From positions 17,057,501 through 17,121,500 of the forward strand of contig OZ005605.1 in assembly GCA_963930655.1 (NCBI GenBank): DNA of 64,000 bases, in the 5' to 3' direction. Made by a program: the position numbers and the translations under genes. Below are positions 48,916 to 60,660 of the stretch, piece by piece. Each line of letters begins with the position of its first letter. Within the stretch, counting starts at the first letter, position 1. Source of the stretch: Myrica gale. Lineage: Eukaryota; Streptophyta; Magnoliopsida; Fagales; Myricaceae. The notes under the pieces were generated by a model. The model was not told where the DNA came from. It saw nothing but the letters and a program-made list of their open reading frames with translations, and searched no databases.

Positions 48916-49256
48916 TGTTAGAAATTGAAAGGAAAAATATATTGATTGTAGGCTGAATAGATGAGAAATGATGAAGGGACAAGGTATAGGATTTTGGAGC
49001 ACTTCTCTCCTACGAGTTTTACTGAAACTTTTTCTATAGAATTTGTTGTTTCTAGTTTGTTACTGAGGAGACTCTGCTGTGGGTATTTTGCAATTCAAAC
49101 TTTATGAATTTCTAGATAGAACAGTTCATGTATCTCCTTGTACAATGTACTGTCAAGTTCAACGTACTATAGAGATTCATTCACCTTATTTTTGACTCCT
49201 TGGTAGAATAAACTTATTAAATGCTGAACATTCAAGAAAATGTATCAACTTCAACA
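48916..49256 (-). repeat. Copia 5' LTR
   Basis: It is almost identical to 44477-44817. Differences are confined to a GTTACTGAGG / GTTATAGAGG site and a TTTTGCAATT / TTTATCAATA site. Confidence 0.9.
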
Positions 49257-49601
49257 GATTTTGGGGTAGCCTCGAGGGGATTTCTACTACCACCTTTTTC
49301 AGGAAAGATAGCAAGGGTGGGATATGGAAGGGATGAAACTCGATGATCCATTTTGGTTCCGATTCATATATTTATGGGAATGTAAATTTTAGTTCCGGTT
49401 CGCATATGTGGGTTTTTTTGGCCAATTTTGTTTTGGACCCGAATGGGCATAAAATATTTTTTAGGCATTTTTTATTGAAATTTTAGTCAATTTTTTTATT
49501 ATACATCATAAATTAAAGATAAAATAAACATTCAGCTAAATTTACCATAAATATTCATTCAAATTTAAACGGTCTTATGTTGAGTTTTGATGTATTTATA
49601 G

Positions 49602-49958
49602 AGTATGGATGGGAAGGAATTGTTTCTGCAAGAGGTGATGTGTACAGTTGCAACATTTTGTTGATGAAAACTTTCTCAAGAAAGCGGCATACAGATAGTA
49701 TGTTTACCGGAAGAATGAGCTTGAAGTATTGGGTAGTGGAATCATTCCCCATTTCCGTAATTGAGGTTTCTGATCCCAATTTGATGAAAAGTGAAAGTGG
49801 TTACGCTGCAACAGAAGAGTGCTTATCATCCATTACAGGGCTGACATTGGATTGTTGTGCAAATTTACTTGAAGAGAGGATTAGTTAGACTCTACAAGGT
49901 CGAACTGAAGTACTTACAAGATATTGCAGGCGGAAGTGTGAGAGTGTCTACAAATTGA
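49602..49958 (+). pseudogene. Last-exon remnant of an LRR-XII kinase
   Basis: It starts after the acceptor TATTTATAG exactly where exon 3 of the 55107 gene starts. It encodes EYGWEGIVSARGDVYSCNIL and SFPISVIEVSDPNLM, the C-terminal kinase lobe. A deletion of about 24 bases near 49880 removes residues and brings in a TAG. The other exons are missing. Homology with 58526-59540 continues through the 3' flank to about 50410. Confidence 0.85.
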
Positions 49959-50519
49959 TGGTCGTCTTGAGAAATATCTTTGCACTACGAGAGCAAGAAT
50001 CAATTGAATCAATGGTCTCCCAGGCTTTCAAGAAGACAAAAATATGCAGGAGGACGGGAATTTATGGAGTGCGAGTTCATTCATAGATGAAGAAATTTTT
50101 TGTTTTGAACTTTATAGATCGTACTTTGTTTATTGTGTGCATGTGGTTCCTTCTGGTGTAGTTTGGATATCTGCAGACTGCAGGTGGCTATAAATTTGGC
50201 TTTGTTGTTTGTTGTGTTATACTGTAATTTGTGCTTTCTACTAGCTACATATACATGGTATTCTGCCATGTGTTCTGGTTGACTCTGTATGTGTTCTGTT
50301 TTCTCTTTTGCTTTGTTCCCATCTGTACTTTGCTGAGTTGAGATTAAGCAGTGTATGTTTGAGGCAGGGTAGCACTGCTCTGTTGGGTTATTGTTGAACT
50401 CTGTTGCTTCACCCCTGCTTGCAGTGGTGCTATTGTGCCTCCAGGCAAGAGTACTTCCTTTTTCTTTTCTTTTGTCATAGAAAAAGTGCTTCATTGATTA
50501 ACAGATAAGTGCAGTAGCA

Positions 50520-50760
50520 CATCGATCATTACAATTGATTTCCCCAAATGAAGAATGTCTTGCGCACCTTCAATATCCCATTTTGGGGTGGTTTCCGTGT
50601 TCAAACCTGATTACTTACACAGCTCCTGTGAGTCACCTTCAATTATAATTCCTGTCCCATTCCTTACATATATCTCTATGTACCACTTGACAACAAGATT
50701 GAAAAGTGCCGAAAGGAAGACGCCGACATTCACCCAAAAGTAGTACTTCTTCTCGAATGT
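50520..50760 (-). pseudogene. RNase H-like retroelement fragment
   Basis: The minus frame reads IIIEGDSQELCK, a stop, then PKWDIEGAQDILHLGKS, resembling the RNase H (RVT_3) domain of plant retroelements. It is short and degenerate. Confidence 0.35.
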
Positions 50761-51603
50761 TTTTGAGTGTGTGCATGTAATGGCTAAGATCTGGAATGAG
50801 CGCTGGATCGAGCTACAATAGCATAGAAGAGCTAGAGAAGTAAGGGGTTTGGGTTGGGCGAGAGGAATAAAAGGAGAGGAAGTCTCTTAAAGGGTTGGGT
50901 TGTAATAACGGAGTTTGTTAGAATGGGCTGCGTGTAATAAATTGGTCAGAAAACCCATCTTTTCCAGAGATATAGTTGTTAGTACATTGTGAATGTAATA
51001 AAAGGGCTGAGCCCAAATGTAAATATTACCAAGTGAGTTAATTGTGACTGGCAATCTCGAATGTGCCTGCATTGTGTTTCTTTACAATTTATTTTAGGAA
51101 TAAACAGTACAAAAGAGAGCTGTTACCATGGAGCAAACCAAAAAAGGGCTGGCTGAAATAGATATTGCATATTATAAAAAAAGAACAAGGGACCACGTGT
51201 GAACTTATATATAATAGACGAAAAAAAAAACATAAAGCATTTATATATATTTTTTTCTCTCAATAATGCCAATAGACTTTCATTACATTCTGAATTCAGA
51301 GAACAAATTACAATAAAAAAAACCAAAAACTATAAGTCCAAGCAAACTAAATTGTGGGAATCATATGGGTCGAGAAACCTCAAATACTCCATACCGAGCA
51401 GAAAAAGCGGATGGAAGGACAGGATAGACGCTAGCTATCAAAACTATTTGAGTGCACACTTAAACTAGGAAAGGGCAGCAACTTGGACACTGCGCAACAA
51501 AGCTCGGAAAGGGTCCTACAAGGCCAACAAGTGGCCAAAAAGCCCCCGAGGCCGCTATAACGGAAATAAGAACAAACAAAGTCTCACCACTTGATTTCAA
51601 AAT
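50761..51603. other. Intergenic DNA without recognised genes
   Basis: No coding or repeat family was identified. The poly-A/T-rich stretch at 51220-51260 is low complexity. Confidence 0.4.
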
Positions 51604-51690
51604 GGATGACCTTGACTTGAATGTCCATCACGGGATATATGTGAAAAGTGGAAGACAGCCGACCTTGACTTGAATGTCTATCCTGTAAGT
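51604..51690 (+). repeat. TTGACTTGAATGTCCAT motif, two copies
   Basis: ATGACCTTGACTTGAATGTC at 51607 and GACCTTGACTTGAATGTC at 51661. Both contain the W-box core TTGACT. The block matches 63521-63610. Confidence 0.7.
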
Positions 51691-52012
51691 TAAGCCTGTA
51701 CCCTCCCTTCCTTTATACGCATCAATGAACAACGTCACAGATGATGAATAACTTCATATGTTTCTTTGACAATTATGTTAAGTGTTAACTAATCCTTAAA
51801 TTCGTAATTTTAGAGGGCTGGAAAAAATCAGCTTCAAGGTTAAAATTGATTGAAAATTTTGATACACCATACAATGAATTTGAAATCAATAATCGGTGGG
51901 CGCAACATAAAAAAAAATAGTTAGAGGTGCAAAGTATCAAGACTCACATAGTTAGAAGGCTCAAAATATATTTCTCCCTTTTTAATTTCTTGTCCCAAAA
52001 TCTAGATTTTCT

Positions 52013-52440
52013 TAAGGGTTAAATACATTTTTTCACCCTTGAATATGTGATCATTTACATTTTGCGTCATAAACTACTAATTATGAGATATTTCACCTTC
52101 GAACTATCGATTAGTATCACTGTGCACCATAACTAGATGATTTCCGTTAAATTAAATTGAGAAAGTGGATATAAATTGTACCATGTGTGTTGTATCTGCC
52201 TTCCTTAAACTATAAATGACAAAATTACCATTTTTTTAAGTTGCTTAGTTTTTTCTTGTTTGTTCTGATTTTTTAATTTTGTCATTTTGCTTAGGTTTTA
52301 GCTTCTTTTATTGTCTCATAGTTTAATTTCATCACTTTCTAGTCTAAAAAAGGCAGATAAAATGATATAGTTCATTTTTTTGTCCAATTGTCTATTCAAT
52401 TTGATAAGAGGGATAGCATAGTGCACCCCATATCTTTGGA
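52013..52440. mobile_element. Foldback MITE-like element (partial)
   Basis: GTTAAATACATTTTTTCACC, TTTGCGTCATAAACTACT and TTTCACCTTCGAACTATCG resemble the left arm of the elements at 1641 and 41040. The right part is AT-rich; the right arm is unclear. Confidence 0.35.
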
Positions 52441-52719
52441 CAAATGATCAATAAGTCTTCTTAAATTTCAAAATGTTTTATTCCGCCCATATATTTCAAA
52501 AACAATCAATTCTTACCTTCTATTTAATTTAGCCATTAAACCATATATAAAATGACCGAAATATTAAAAATATTATATTTAAATAAAAAGTAATATTTTA
52601 AATAACGAAACTCTATTTCATTAATATAATTATTTTTAATTTATTTCTTGAATTCTATTTATTTTTTTAATATATTATCATGGAGGGACATTTAAGTCAA
52701 TTCATAACTTTTGGGGCTT

Positions 52720-53325
52720 TTATTTGCAACGTTGACGTTGTCATGAGGTGCTCTCACTCGGTCTTGGCCGTTGTGCTCCGCGATCATGAGGGCTTTGAAA
52801 GGATCCCTAATGATGACGTGGGTCGTGACAGCCATGCATGGGAGGATAGGTGCTGAGATGAGGCATGAGTGGTACCCACAGGCACCCTTGACATGCCCAC
52901 CGTGCACGCAGCGAGAGCACTCCAGCCATGTCATGACATCAGCGCGTGCACGCAAGCTCAGCGTCCCAATGCCCTTGATAAGGCATGACGCCCCAGCAAC
53001 GCCCATGCCTGGCATACCAGCCAGCCTGCCACAGACATGCAATGACAGCTCATGGCCTTGCCATGACACGATGCCACAACAAGTCCTTGGCCACCAGCCA
53101 AGCCAAGCAGCAGTAGTAAGGTAGCAAACAAATGAGTGTCATGATACAGGATGACCACCACCAGCAGCCACCACCAGTGGCGGAGCACCACCGCCCCTAC
53201 CGACGCTAGGTGGGGAAGGGAAGAGGAAGGGTTTGGAAGCCGGAGGAGCATCACCACCCACGGTGGTGTAAGCAGCGGTGGCGCTGCAGTGGACGGCGGC
53301 GGCGCCGCAGTGATCTAGGCATTCA
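52720..53325. other. GC-rich stretch of unknown origin
   Basis: Much richer in GC than its flanks, with many CATGAC and CATGCC words and a GGCGGCGGCGCCG run near 53300. Open frames of 99-125 codons exist on both strands but show no family motif. It may be part of a decayed LTR element. Confidence 0.3.
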
Positions 53326-53880
53326 TGAAGGTATATTAGGGATTAGTTTTTTTTGAGTTAAATAAATCATATCTTCTAGATTTATGGATCATTTTCTAAA
53401 GTCTAGAAGATTCATTTCATTTGAATTTATCTTGATTCAGGAATGTAATATCAAATCTCCTTGATTGATGAGATTGATTCCTAAAGATCAGTGATTTGAT
53501 TTAGATTTGAGTCAATTAGGGAATGTAAGCTCCTAAGGATGTCTATATAAACACCCTTAGGTGCATTAGTGTTATTCATTCAGAAGAGTAGAGTCTTGGA
53601 GATCCTGAGTGCTTTTGGGGAGTGTTTTGGCCAAGCATAGACATGTATATGCTAAGTCGGTGTCAAAGCTAATAACCTTGTCTCTTGAGATTCATTCTAG
53701 GCTAATAACCTAGTTTGGGTACTCGTCCTTGGGCTAATTAACCCTTAATCGAGATTTTTCATGTGTTCTTGTGATTCTTGGGTTAATTTACCCTTAACCA
53801 CTTTCTTGTTCTTCAATAATAATATCTCCAGTGTTCTCCATTTTGGTGTGTTAGATCTTATATTTCAGCTCATGTATTGT
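53326..53880 (+). repeat. Possible LTR remnant
   Basis: AT-rich, with a TATA-like CTATATAAACACCC at about 53543 and repeated GGCTAATAACCT / GGCTAATTAACCC phrases. No partner LTR was found. Confidence 0.2.
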
Positions 53881-54405
53881 CAAGAAAGGCTTAAGAGAAT
53901 CGATTGTGGTGATCGCATTCGAATCACGTGGCCGGTGTTGGTGTTGTTAAGGTGGCCTAGACTGAGACCCCTAACAGGCTCTCTTTATACGCTGTACACG
54001 AAGTGTATCCCTCACCATGACCCGTTTCTTGGCGAGACTGTTGCTTTGTATGCAACCATTCAGATTTTCTCCTTCCAGCCTTTGTCACGTATCTGTTTTA
54101 GGAGTGATTATAGTGTGCTGGTGAATGATGTGCTCTCTTCGAATGATCATGTTGGCTGGCAGGCGGAGGCTTGGATGTCTGCTCTTCGGACCTCGGTGCT
54201 ATTTTTTGTCGTAGGATGGTCACTCTCTTGAATGGATTCCACGCTCTCGAAATCGGTGTGCTCACCGCTTGGCAAAGTAGGCTGATGCTTTTTGTCGTTT
54301 TTGATTTTCTAGACGTTTCTTCTGTTCCTATTTTTGTTGTTTATTCGGACTGTTGATTTGTGAGCTGGTTTTATTTATCCTTATCTATATATATATATAT
54401 ATATA
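53881..54405 (+). mobile_element. LINE RNase H/3' fragment
   Basis: The plus frame gives DPFLGETVALYATIQIFSF, CFRSDYSVLVNDVLSS and AEAWMSALR, in the order of a LINE RNase H domain. A shifted frame continues LNGFHALEIGVLTAWQSR. It ends in an AT dinucleotide run near 54387-54405. Confidence 0.45.
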
Positions 54406-54691
54406 AAAGACGACCTGCTATTTATTTCGTATACGACAGACATGGATTCGGGGACACGCCAAGCACTTGCCCGCTCGCATGATCCACATGGGAAGGCCAT
54501 AAGATAATTTGTCGTATACTCGTTGATTCTATAGTCTCCATTGTTGACCCTGATTGAGATTCCATATTGTGACGCCCATCATTAATTATAGCAAGCTATA
54601 ACTATTAGTTTATCCTTTCAAAAACATTTTGGATTTTTTCACCTATCATGACATAGAACCCACGCACACGCACATTCCGGTCCTCATTTTT

Positions 54692-54880
54692 GTGCGGGCC
54701 CAAATATTTGGTTTTTGTCTGCAGTCTGGACGAGTAATTACGTCAACTCCCACAACAACTCCGCCCTCTTTTTCCCAAAAGCCCCGTCTCTTTTTCCACT
54801 TAATTCTCGGACGTACGCTGCGCTCTCCTCTATATATATTTGAGTCTTGCTTTCCTGGGTATTGCCAGACTAATTCCAGT
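54692..54880 (+). promoter_or_regulatory. Promoter/leader, tandem copy 1
   Basis: It begins GTGCGGGCCCAAATATTTGG. It includes the TATA box CTCTATATATATTTG at about 54829 and ends ACTAATTCCAGT. It is nearly identical to copy 2, which follows directly. Confidence 0.8.
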
Positions 54881-55084
54881 GTGCGGGCCCAAATATTTGG
54901 TTTTTGTCTGCAGTCTGGACGAGTAATTACGTCAACTCCCACAACAACTCCGCCCTCTTTTTCCCAAAAGCCCCGTCTCTTTTTCCACTTAATTAATTCT
55001 CGGACGTACGCTGCGCTCTCCTCTTAGTCCTCTATATATATATTTGAGTCTTGCTTTCCTGGGTATTGCCAGACTAATTCCAGT
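54881..55084 (+). promoter_or_regulatory. Promoter/leader, tandem copy 2
   Basis: The same sequence as copy 1, with small insertions (AATT near 54990 and TTAGTCCTC near 55024). The TATA-like TCTATATATATATTTG lies at about 55031, 75 bp before the ATG at 55107. Confidence 0.8.
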
Positions 55085-55106
55085 GATCCACCTACGTACC
55101 ATAAAG

Positions 55107-58100
55107 ATGGACAGAATCCTTCTTTCACTCATATTAGTACTTTCCGTACAGAGTTTCATGGTTTGTGTGGCTAACGCAACAATTCCCAACATCGCCTCAG
55201 ATCAAACTGCTCTTCTTGCGTTGAAAGCTTGTATTTCTGATGAACCTCACAATCATTTGACGAGCAATTGGTCCACTAATACCTCTGTCTGCAATTGGAT
55301 CGGTGTCACATGCGGTTCCAAGCATCGAAGAGTCGTTGCCTTGAACCTTTCTTACATGGGCCTTATCGGTACTATTCCTCCAGAAGTAGGAAACCTTTCA
55401 TTTCTTGTTAGCATAAGCATCACCAATAACAGTTTTCATGGCCCTATGCCTAATGAGTTGTCTCATCTATATCGGCTGGAAGAGCTGGACTTTGGCTTCA
55501 ATAACTTCGGAGGAGAAATTCCATCATCACTTGGATTGTTATCAAGGCTTCAATTATTATCTCTACGCGGTAACAGTTTCACTGGTACTATCCCAGCATC
55601 TCTATGTAACATATCTTCATTGCAAAAAGTCCATCTCAGCTCCAACATGTTAACGGGCTTCATACCTTCATCCATCTTCAACATATCTTCATTGCAAATA
55701 ATTCGTCTTAAAGAGAACAAGCTATCAGGTCCGATACCCTCTGTTTTCTTCGACATGCCTTCATTGCAAATCATTAGTCTCCACACGAACAAGCTGTCTG
55801 GTGAACTCCCAGTAGATATGTTTCATCATCTTCCTAATTTACAAGTGCTTGAAGTGTCTTCTAATCAGTTGTATGGTGAAGTCCCATCCACTCTGTTTAA
55901 GTGCAAACAGCTGTTTTGGTTGGGATTGTGGGATAACAATTTTAATGGAAGACTACCTCGGGAAATCGAGAACTTGACCATGCTCTCATCTTTATACCTT
56001 GACCACAACAATTTTGAAGGTATGTTTTGTTTTCTTGTAGTCACGTTATATATACCTTGAACACAACAGGTTTGAAGGTATTTATGTTTTATATATACAG
56101 GCGTGCGTGATTGATTCAACAGACATGTTTGGGTTTTTTGCTACTGCTGGCATTAATTATTCACACATGCGGACAACCGGACTTCAACCTTTCTCTTTTT
56201 TTCTCTGAATAATATCATAAGGCTTGCATTTCAAAAGTTAGAACCATATAAGGATAAACTTACATGTTACCTAAATTTAACCAGGCGGTAAAAGAAAACG
56301 TCCATGTGCTCTATTGCATGTAAGGTTAATTTATTGAAAGCATATATTATCTCTAGGAGTAGTACATGATCATCGTTCGACATATTGTGGCAGGTGCAAT
56401 ACCGAGTGAAATCGGGAATCTACAAAACCTGAGGGCATTTGGTATCGATTATAACAGCTTCACTGGCCGGATTCCATATGAGATCTTTAATATCTCAACA
56501 ATACAAGCTATTGGAATGTCTGTTAATTACCTCTCAGGACAACTTCCATCCAATATAGGTCTTTTTCTTCCAAACCTTCAAGAGCTTTATCTCGCGGAAA
56601 ATTACCTGTGGAACGGTTCCCAGTTCGATCTCTAATGCTTCGCAACTCACTGGTTTAGACTTGGGTGCTAACTCGTTCTCGGGCTCAATTCCTAGAACAA
56701 TTGGTGATCTGAGACTCCTCCAGTGGCTTAACCTAGCATTCAATAATTTGACCACTGAACCTACTCTTTTCTCTTATTTATCAAACTGTATATATCTGAC
56801 ATCGTTAAATTTGTCAAACACTTCACGAATTGGCATCCTTCCGGCCAATTCCATTGGTAACCTCTCTTCCTCTCTTCAACAGTTGTTACTGGAAAATTGC
56901 GGCCTTATAGGCAGCATTCCCTCAACTATTAGCAATTTTAGCAACTTGATTCTTTTGGCCCTAGATGGTAATGAACTGACAGGACCGATACCAAATACAA
57001 TGGCACCGTTGAGGAAGCTGCAAGTGTTAGACCTTTACAGTAATAAACTAGAGGGTCCCATCCCGTCCGATCTTTGTAAGCTAAAAAGCTTGTTTGACTT
57101 ATCTCTATATAGTAACAAGCTTTCTGGACAAATTCCTGAATGCATCAGTAACCTGTCTTCTCTAAGAAAACTCCAGTTAGGCTTCAACCAATTGAGTTCT
57201 ATTGTTCCTTTGAGCTTGTGGAGCCTTAAAGATCTCCAGGTGGTCAACCTAACATCAAATTTTCTGAGTAGTTCTCTTTCGTCTAAAATTGGAGATATGA
57301 ATGTCCTAACTGTATTGGATTTATCCAGAAATCAACTCTCAGGACAAATCCCAACAACCATTGGTGGCCTCCTACAACTCATTCGTCTCTCCTTGGCAGA
57401 TAATCGATTAGAAATTTCAATTCCGGAATCTTTTGGGAAAATGGTAAGCTTGGAGTACTTGGATCTTTCCAATAATGAGTTATATGGAGAAATTCCTAAG
57501 TCCTTAGAAGCACTATTATACCTGAGGTTTCTAAATCTCTCTTTCAATAAACTACGAGGAAAAATTCCGATAGGAGGACCATTCATAAACTTCTCGGCCA
57601 CATAATTTATTTCAAATGATGCACTTTGCGGTGCTCCCCGACTGCAAGTTCCGCCTTGCAAAAAAGGTCATCCGCCAAAATTGGCCACAAAAGTTCACAT
57701 ACTTGAATATGTACTACCGACTATTGGGCTGTTGATATTGGTAGTGTCTGGTTTGATTTTCTGGACAAAATGCCGGAAAAGGAATACCAAACTTGTTTCT
57801 GAGGTAGACTTGTCACCTTTAGCAACATGGAGAAGAGTTTCCCGCCAAGAACTTTTAAGAGCAACAGAAGGGTTCAGTCCAAATAACTTAATTGGAAAAG
57901 GGAGCTTTGGATCAGTTTACAAAGGAACACTTTCAGATGCTACAAATGTTGCAATAAAGGTGTTAAATTTGCAAGTAGAAGGGGCATTCAGAAGTTTTGA
58001 TGCAGAGTGTGAGGTACTCCGCAATATTCGTCACCGAAATCTTGTCAAATTCATAAGTGCTTGTAGTAACATGGACTTTAAAGCATTTGTGCTGGAATAC

Positions 58101-58921
58101 ATGCCCAATGGAAACCTTGAGATGTGGTTGTACTCTGACAACCAGTTTTTGAATCTATTACAAAGGCTAAATATAATGATCGATGTGGCAGCTGCTCTAG
58201 AATATCTTCATTTTGGTAATACAACGCCTATTGTTCACTGTGATTTGAAGCCCAGCAATGTATTGCTCGATGAAGATATGGTTGCACATGTTGCCGACTT
58301 TGGCATTGCCAAGCTCCTAGGCGATGGTGATTCTCTCACGCGAACCATGACTCTCGCCACTATTGGGTATATGGCACCAGGTAATACGAACTTGGATTTC
58401 TTTCATTTTAGATTTACACAGACGAATGACTCAAATATTTTGCTACAATAGTAACCTGTATTAATTTATTTCTGTTGTTTATTTTTAGGTTTTGTTTAGT
58501 ATAGTGAGTATAAAACTGTCTCATTTTGAGTTTTGATGTATGTATAGAGTATGGATGGGAAGGAATTATTTCTACAAGAGGTGATGTGTACAGTTATGGC
58601 ATTTTGTTGATGGAAACTTTCACAAGAAAGCGGCCAACAGATTGTATGTTTACTGGGGGAATGAGCTTGAAGCATTGGGTAGAGGAATCATTCCCCATTT
58701 CCGTAATTGAGGTTTCTGATCCCAATTTGTTGAGCAGTGAAAGTGGTTACGCTGCAACAGCAGAGTGCTTATCATCCATTCTAGGACTGGCGTTGGGTTG
58801 TTGTGAAAATTTACCTGAAGAGAGGATCAATATGAAAAATGTTTTAATTAGACTCAACAAGGTCAAACTGAAGTACTTGCAAGATATTGCAGGCGGAGAT
58901 ATGAGAGTGTCTACAAATTGA
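55107..58921 (+). pseudogene. LRR-XII receptor kinase (EFR/XA21-like), disrupted
   Basis: A cell-surface receptor kinase of the group of EFR, FLS2-related and XA21 proteins, which sense microbial patterns. Exons are 55107-56019, 56394-58380 and 58548-58921; the split after GYMAPE is typical. The ATG opens MDRILLSLILVLSVQSFMV (signal peptide) and an LRR N-cap with CNWIGVTCGSKHRRVV. About 20 LRRs and a membrane helix (VLPTIGLLILVVSGLIFW) follow. The kinase has GKGSFGSVYK, VAIKVLN, VHCDLKPSNVLLD (non-RD) and ADFGIAKLL. Two lesions break it: a frameshift near 56607-56612, best explained by loss of two bases, and TAA at 57603-57605. Without them it would have about 1091 residues. It may instead be a sequencing error or a weak allele. 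Confidence 0.9.
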
Positions 58922-59540
58922 CGGTGGTCTTGAGAAATATCTTTGCATTATGACAGCCTGAATCAGTTGAATCAATCGTCTTCCAGGCTTTCAAGAAGAC
59001 AAAAATATGCAGGAGGATGGGAATTTATGGAGCGCGTGCTCATTCATAGATGAAGAAGTGTTTTGTTTTGAACTTTATCGACCATACTTTGTTTACTGTA
59101 TTCAAGTGGTTTCTTCTGGTGTAGTTTGATATCTGTCGGTGGCAATAGCTTTGACAGGGTACTCTTGCTCTGCGTGGACTACCGACTGTTATATACGGAT
59201 ACTGTGTGCTAGGGATGTGGAATGTAATCTTTTGCATTTTGCTGGATGTGCTCTATTTGTCCTGAAAACTTTGTTGTTAAATTCAATAGAAACATCTATA
59301 TTGTTGTCATTTGTTCTGGCTGAGCTTTGTTGTTAGATGTGTTATACTGTAATTTGTGCTTTCTACTAGCTACATATACAGGGTAGTCTCCCATGTGTTC
59401 TAGTTGACTCTGTATGTGCTCTGTTTTCTCTTTTGCTTTAATCCTATCTGTTCCTGGGCTGAGTTGAGATTAAGTCGTGTATGTTTGAGTCAGGGTTCAT
59501 TGCTATCTTGGGTTGTTGTTAAACTCCGTAGCTGGGACTT
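58922..59540 (+). other. 3' flank duplicated at 49959-50410
   Basis: The sequence after the stop (CTTGAGAAATATCTTTGCA, CAGGCTTTCAAGAAGAC, TTATACTGTAATTTGTGCTT) matches the flank of the 49602 remnant. About 190 bp (59140-59330) are present only here. Confidence 0.8.
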
Positions 59541-60273
59541 TTTCCTAGAACACCATGTATATTTTGATCTGCTTTAATACACTCACCACTTACCCAAAGA
59601 AGTCCATAGAGTTTTCACAATGATACTTTAAAAGAATGAACACTTATAGTTGTGAAATCCTTAGCTATGAATCTCTGAACAAAATAGAAGGATTATTTTG
59701 TAAATAGGAGTTCGTCATTTCATTGCATTTCCTCTGCTTGCTCAGAATTTACAAGCGTGTTGGGAATCAAAAAGAAAATGAGAATATTGCTTATCCATAG
59801 CTACCAGCCTACCACTTCACCTCCCTCTCTGTTTGATAACCTCCCATGCTGGCTGCTAGCATTATGATCCGTGTAGCGCCTTATATTCTCACTGACAAAG
59901 GTTTCCGGAGTTGGGATCTCCTTCCCATGCACTGCTTTATGGCTGCAAAGAGAAGTAAATCCCTCTATCTTTGTCCTGCAAATATGGCAGATTCTATTCG
60001 GATTTGTGAAAAAAAAATTATTGAAATTTATAAAAAGGAGTTTTAATTTGTAAAAAATTATTATTGTTGGTAGAGATGACGTTGGAATTTGTGAAAACGT
60101 AGTTATAAAAAATTTAGAAAATGTTTAAGTGCATCCAAACATGCACTAAAATCATCTTTGGATTAAATAAAAAATTTCAAGACCATAAACCAACATAGCC
60201 CAGTCTTCCACTTGGCACAAAATTTTCATACTGATTCCATAATGGACATGACTCATGAGATTGCAATTACGAG
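59541..60273. other. Intergenic DNA without recognised genes
   Basis: A 66-codon frame at 59846-60046 shows no motif. Nothing else was identified. Confidence 0.4.
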
Positions 60274-60481
60274 GTGGATGACCTTGACTTGAAGGTCCAT
60301 CAATAATTCTTCCGTTGATTTTAGTTTCGTGGGATGGCACATATTAGTCATGATCAAATTTCTGGATGAACTTGAATTTTTCTTCTTCTCTCTCTTTCTC
60401 CCCCATCCAACTGTCATGTCGAATACACCTCCCAGCTACAGAGAACCTTGCGAGTGGATGACCATGACTTGAATGTCCATC
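60274..60481 (+). repeat. TTGACTTGAATGTCCAT motif, two copies
   Basis: GGATGACCTTGACTTGAAGG at 60276 and GGATGACCATGACTTGAATG at 60456. The blocks also share nearby phrases such as CAGCTACAGAGAAC and AGTCATGATCAAATTTC with 60770-61100. Confidence 0.7.
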
Positions 60482-60493
60482 ATGAATTGAGGG

Positions 60494-60660
60494 GATGTTT
60501 GTTTGTCAAAAAATTGAGGAATATTCTTGAAATTTTGAGAATCTTTACTTTATTAAGATTTATGAGTTTGTGAAAGGTGAAGTGTGTAGGTGTAAAAGTT
60601 AAAAATTTTGAAGTTTGTTTGGTTTGTTGAGACCCCAAATATTTGGGGTCTCAAACATGC
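60494..60660. mobile_element. MITE, ACGTTTGTTT family, copy 2 (inverted)
   Basis: ATGTTTGTTTGTC, GAATATTCTTGAAATTTTG and AATCTTTACTTTATTAAG are the reverse complement of the element at 38211-38394. It contains a perfect 26-bp palindrome at 60628-60653. Confidence 0.6.

Larger units (their letters stand above)
44477..49256 (-). mobile_element. Ty1/copia retrotransposon
   Basis: It spans 4780 bp, with 341-bp LTRs at both ends, a tRNA-Met primer-binding site at 48902-48913, and gag-PR-INT-RT-RNase H in copia order on the minus strand. The LTRs differ at about five positions by eye, so the insertion is recent. The polyprotein is nevertheless broken by stops and frameshifts. The flanks AATTT (left) and GATTT (right) agree at four of five bases, a likely target duplication. 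Confidence 0.92.

Noticed and set aside
48797..48982. 61-codon minus frame overlapping gag
   Set aside because: It runs in another phase through the LTR and leader; the gag frame from 48855 explains the region.
52692..53257. Overlapping frames of 99-125 codons on both strands in the GC-rich stretch
   Set aside because: High GC content lowers stop frequency; repetitive CATGAC/CATGCC words and no motif argue against a gene.
54646..54942. 98-codon minus frame over the same block
   Set aside because: An antisense reading of the duplicated promoter with no family motif.
54629..55027. 132-codon frame with an internal repeat
   Set aside because: It is the translation of the duplicated promoter block; the repeat comes from the DNA duplication and the region precedes the true start.
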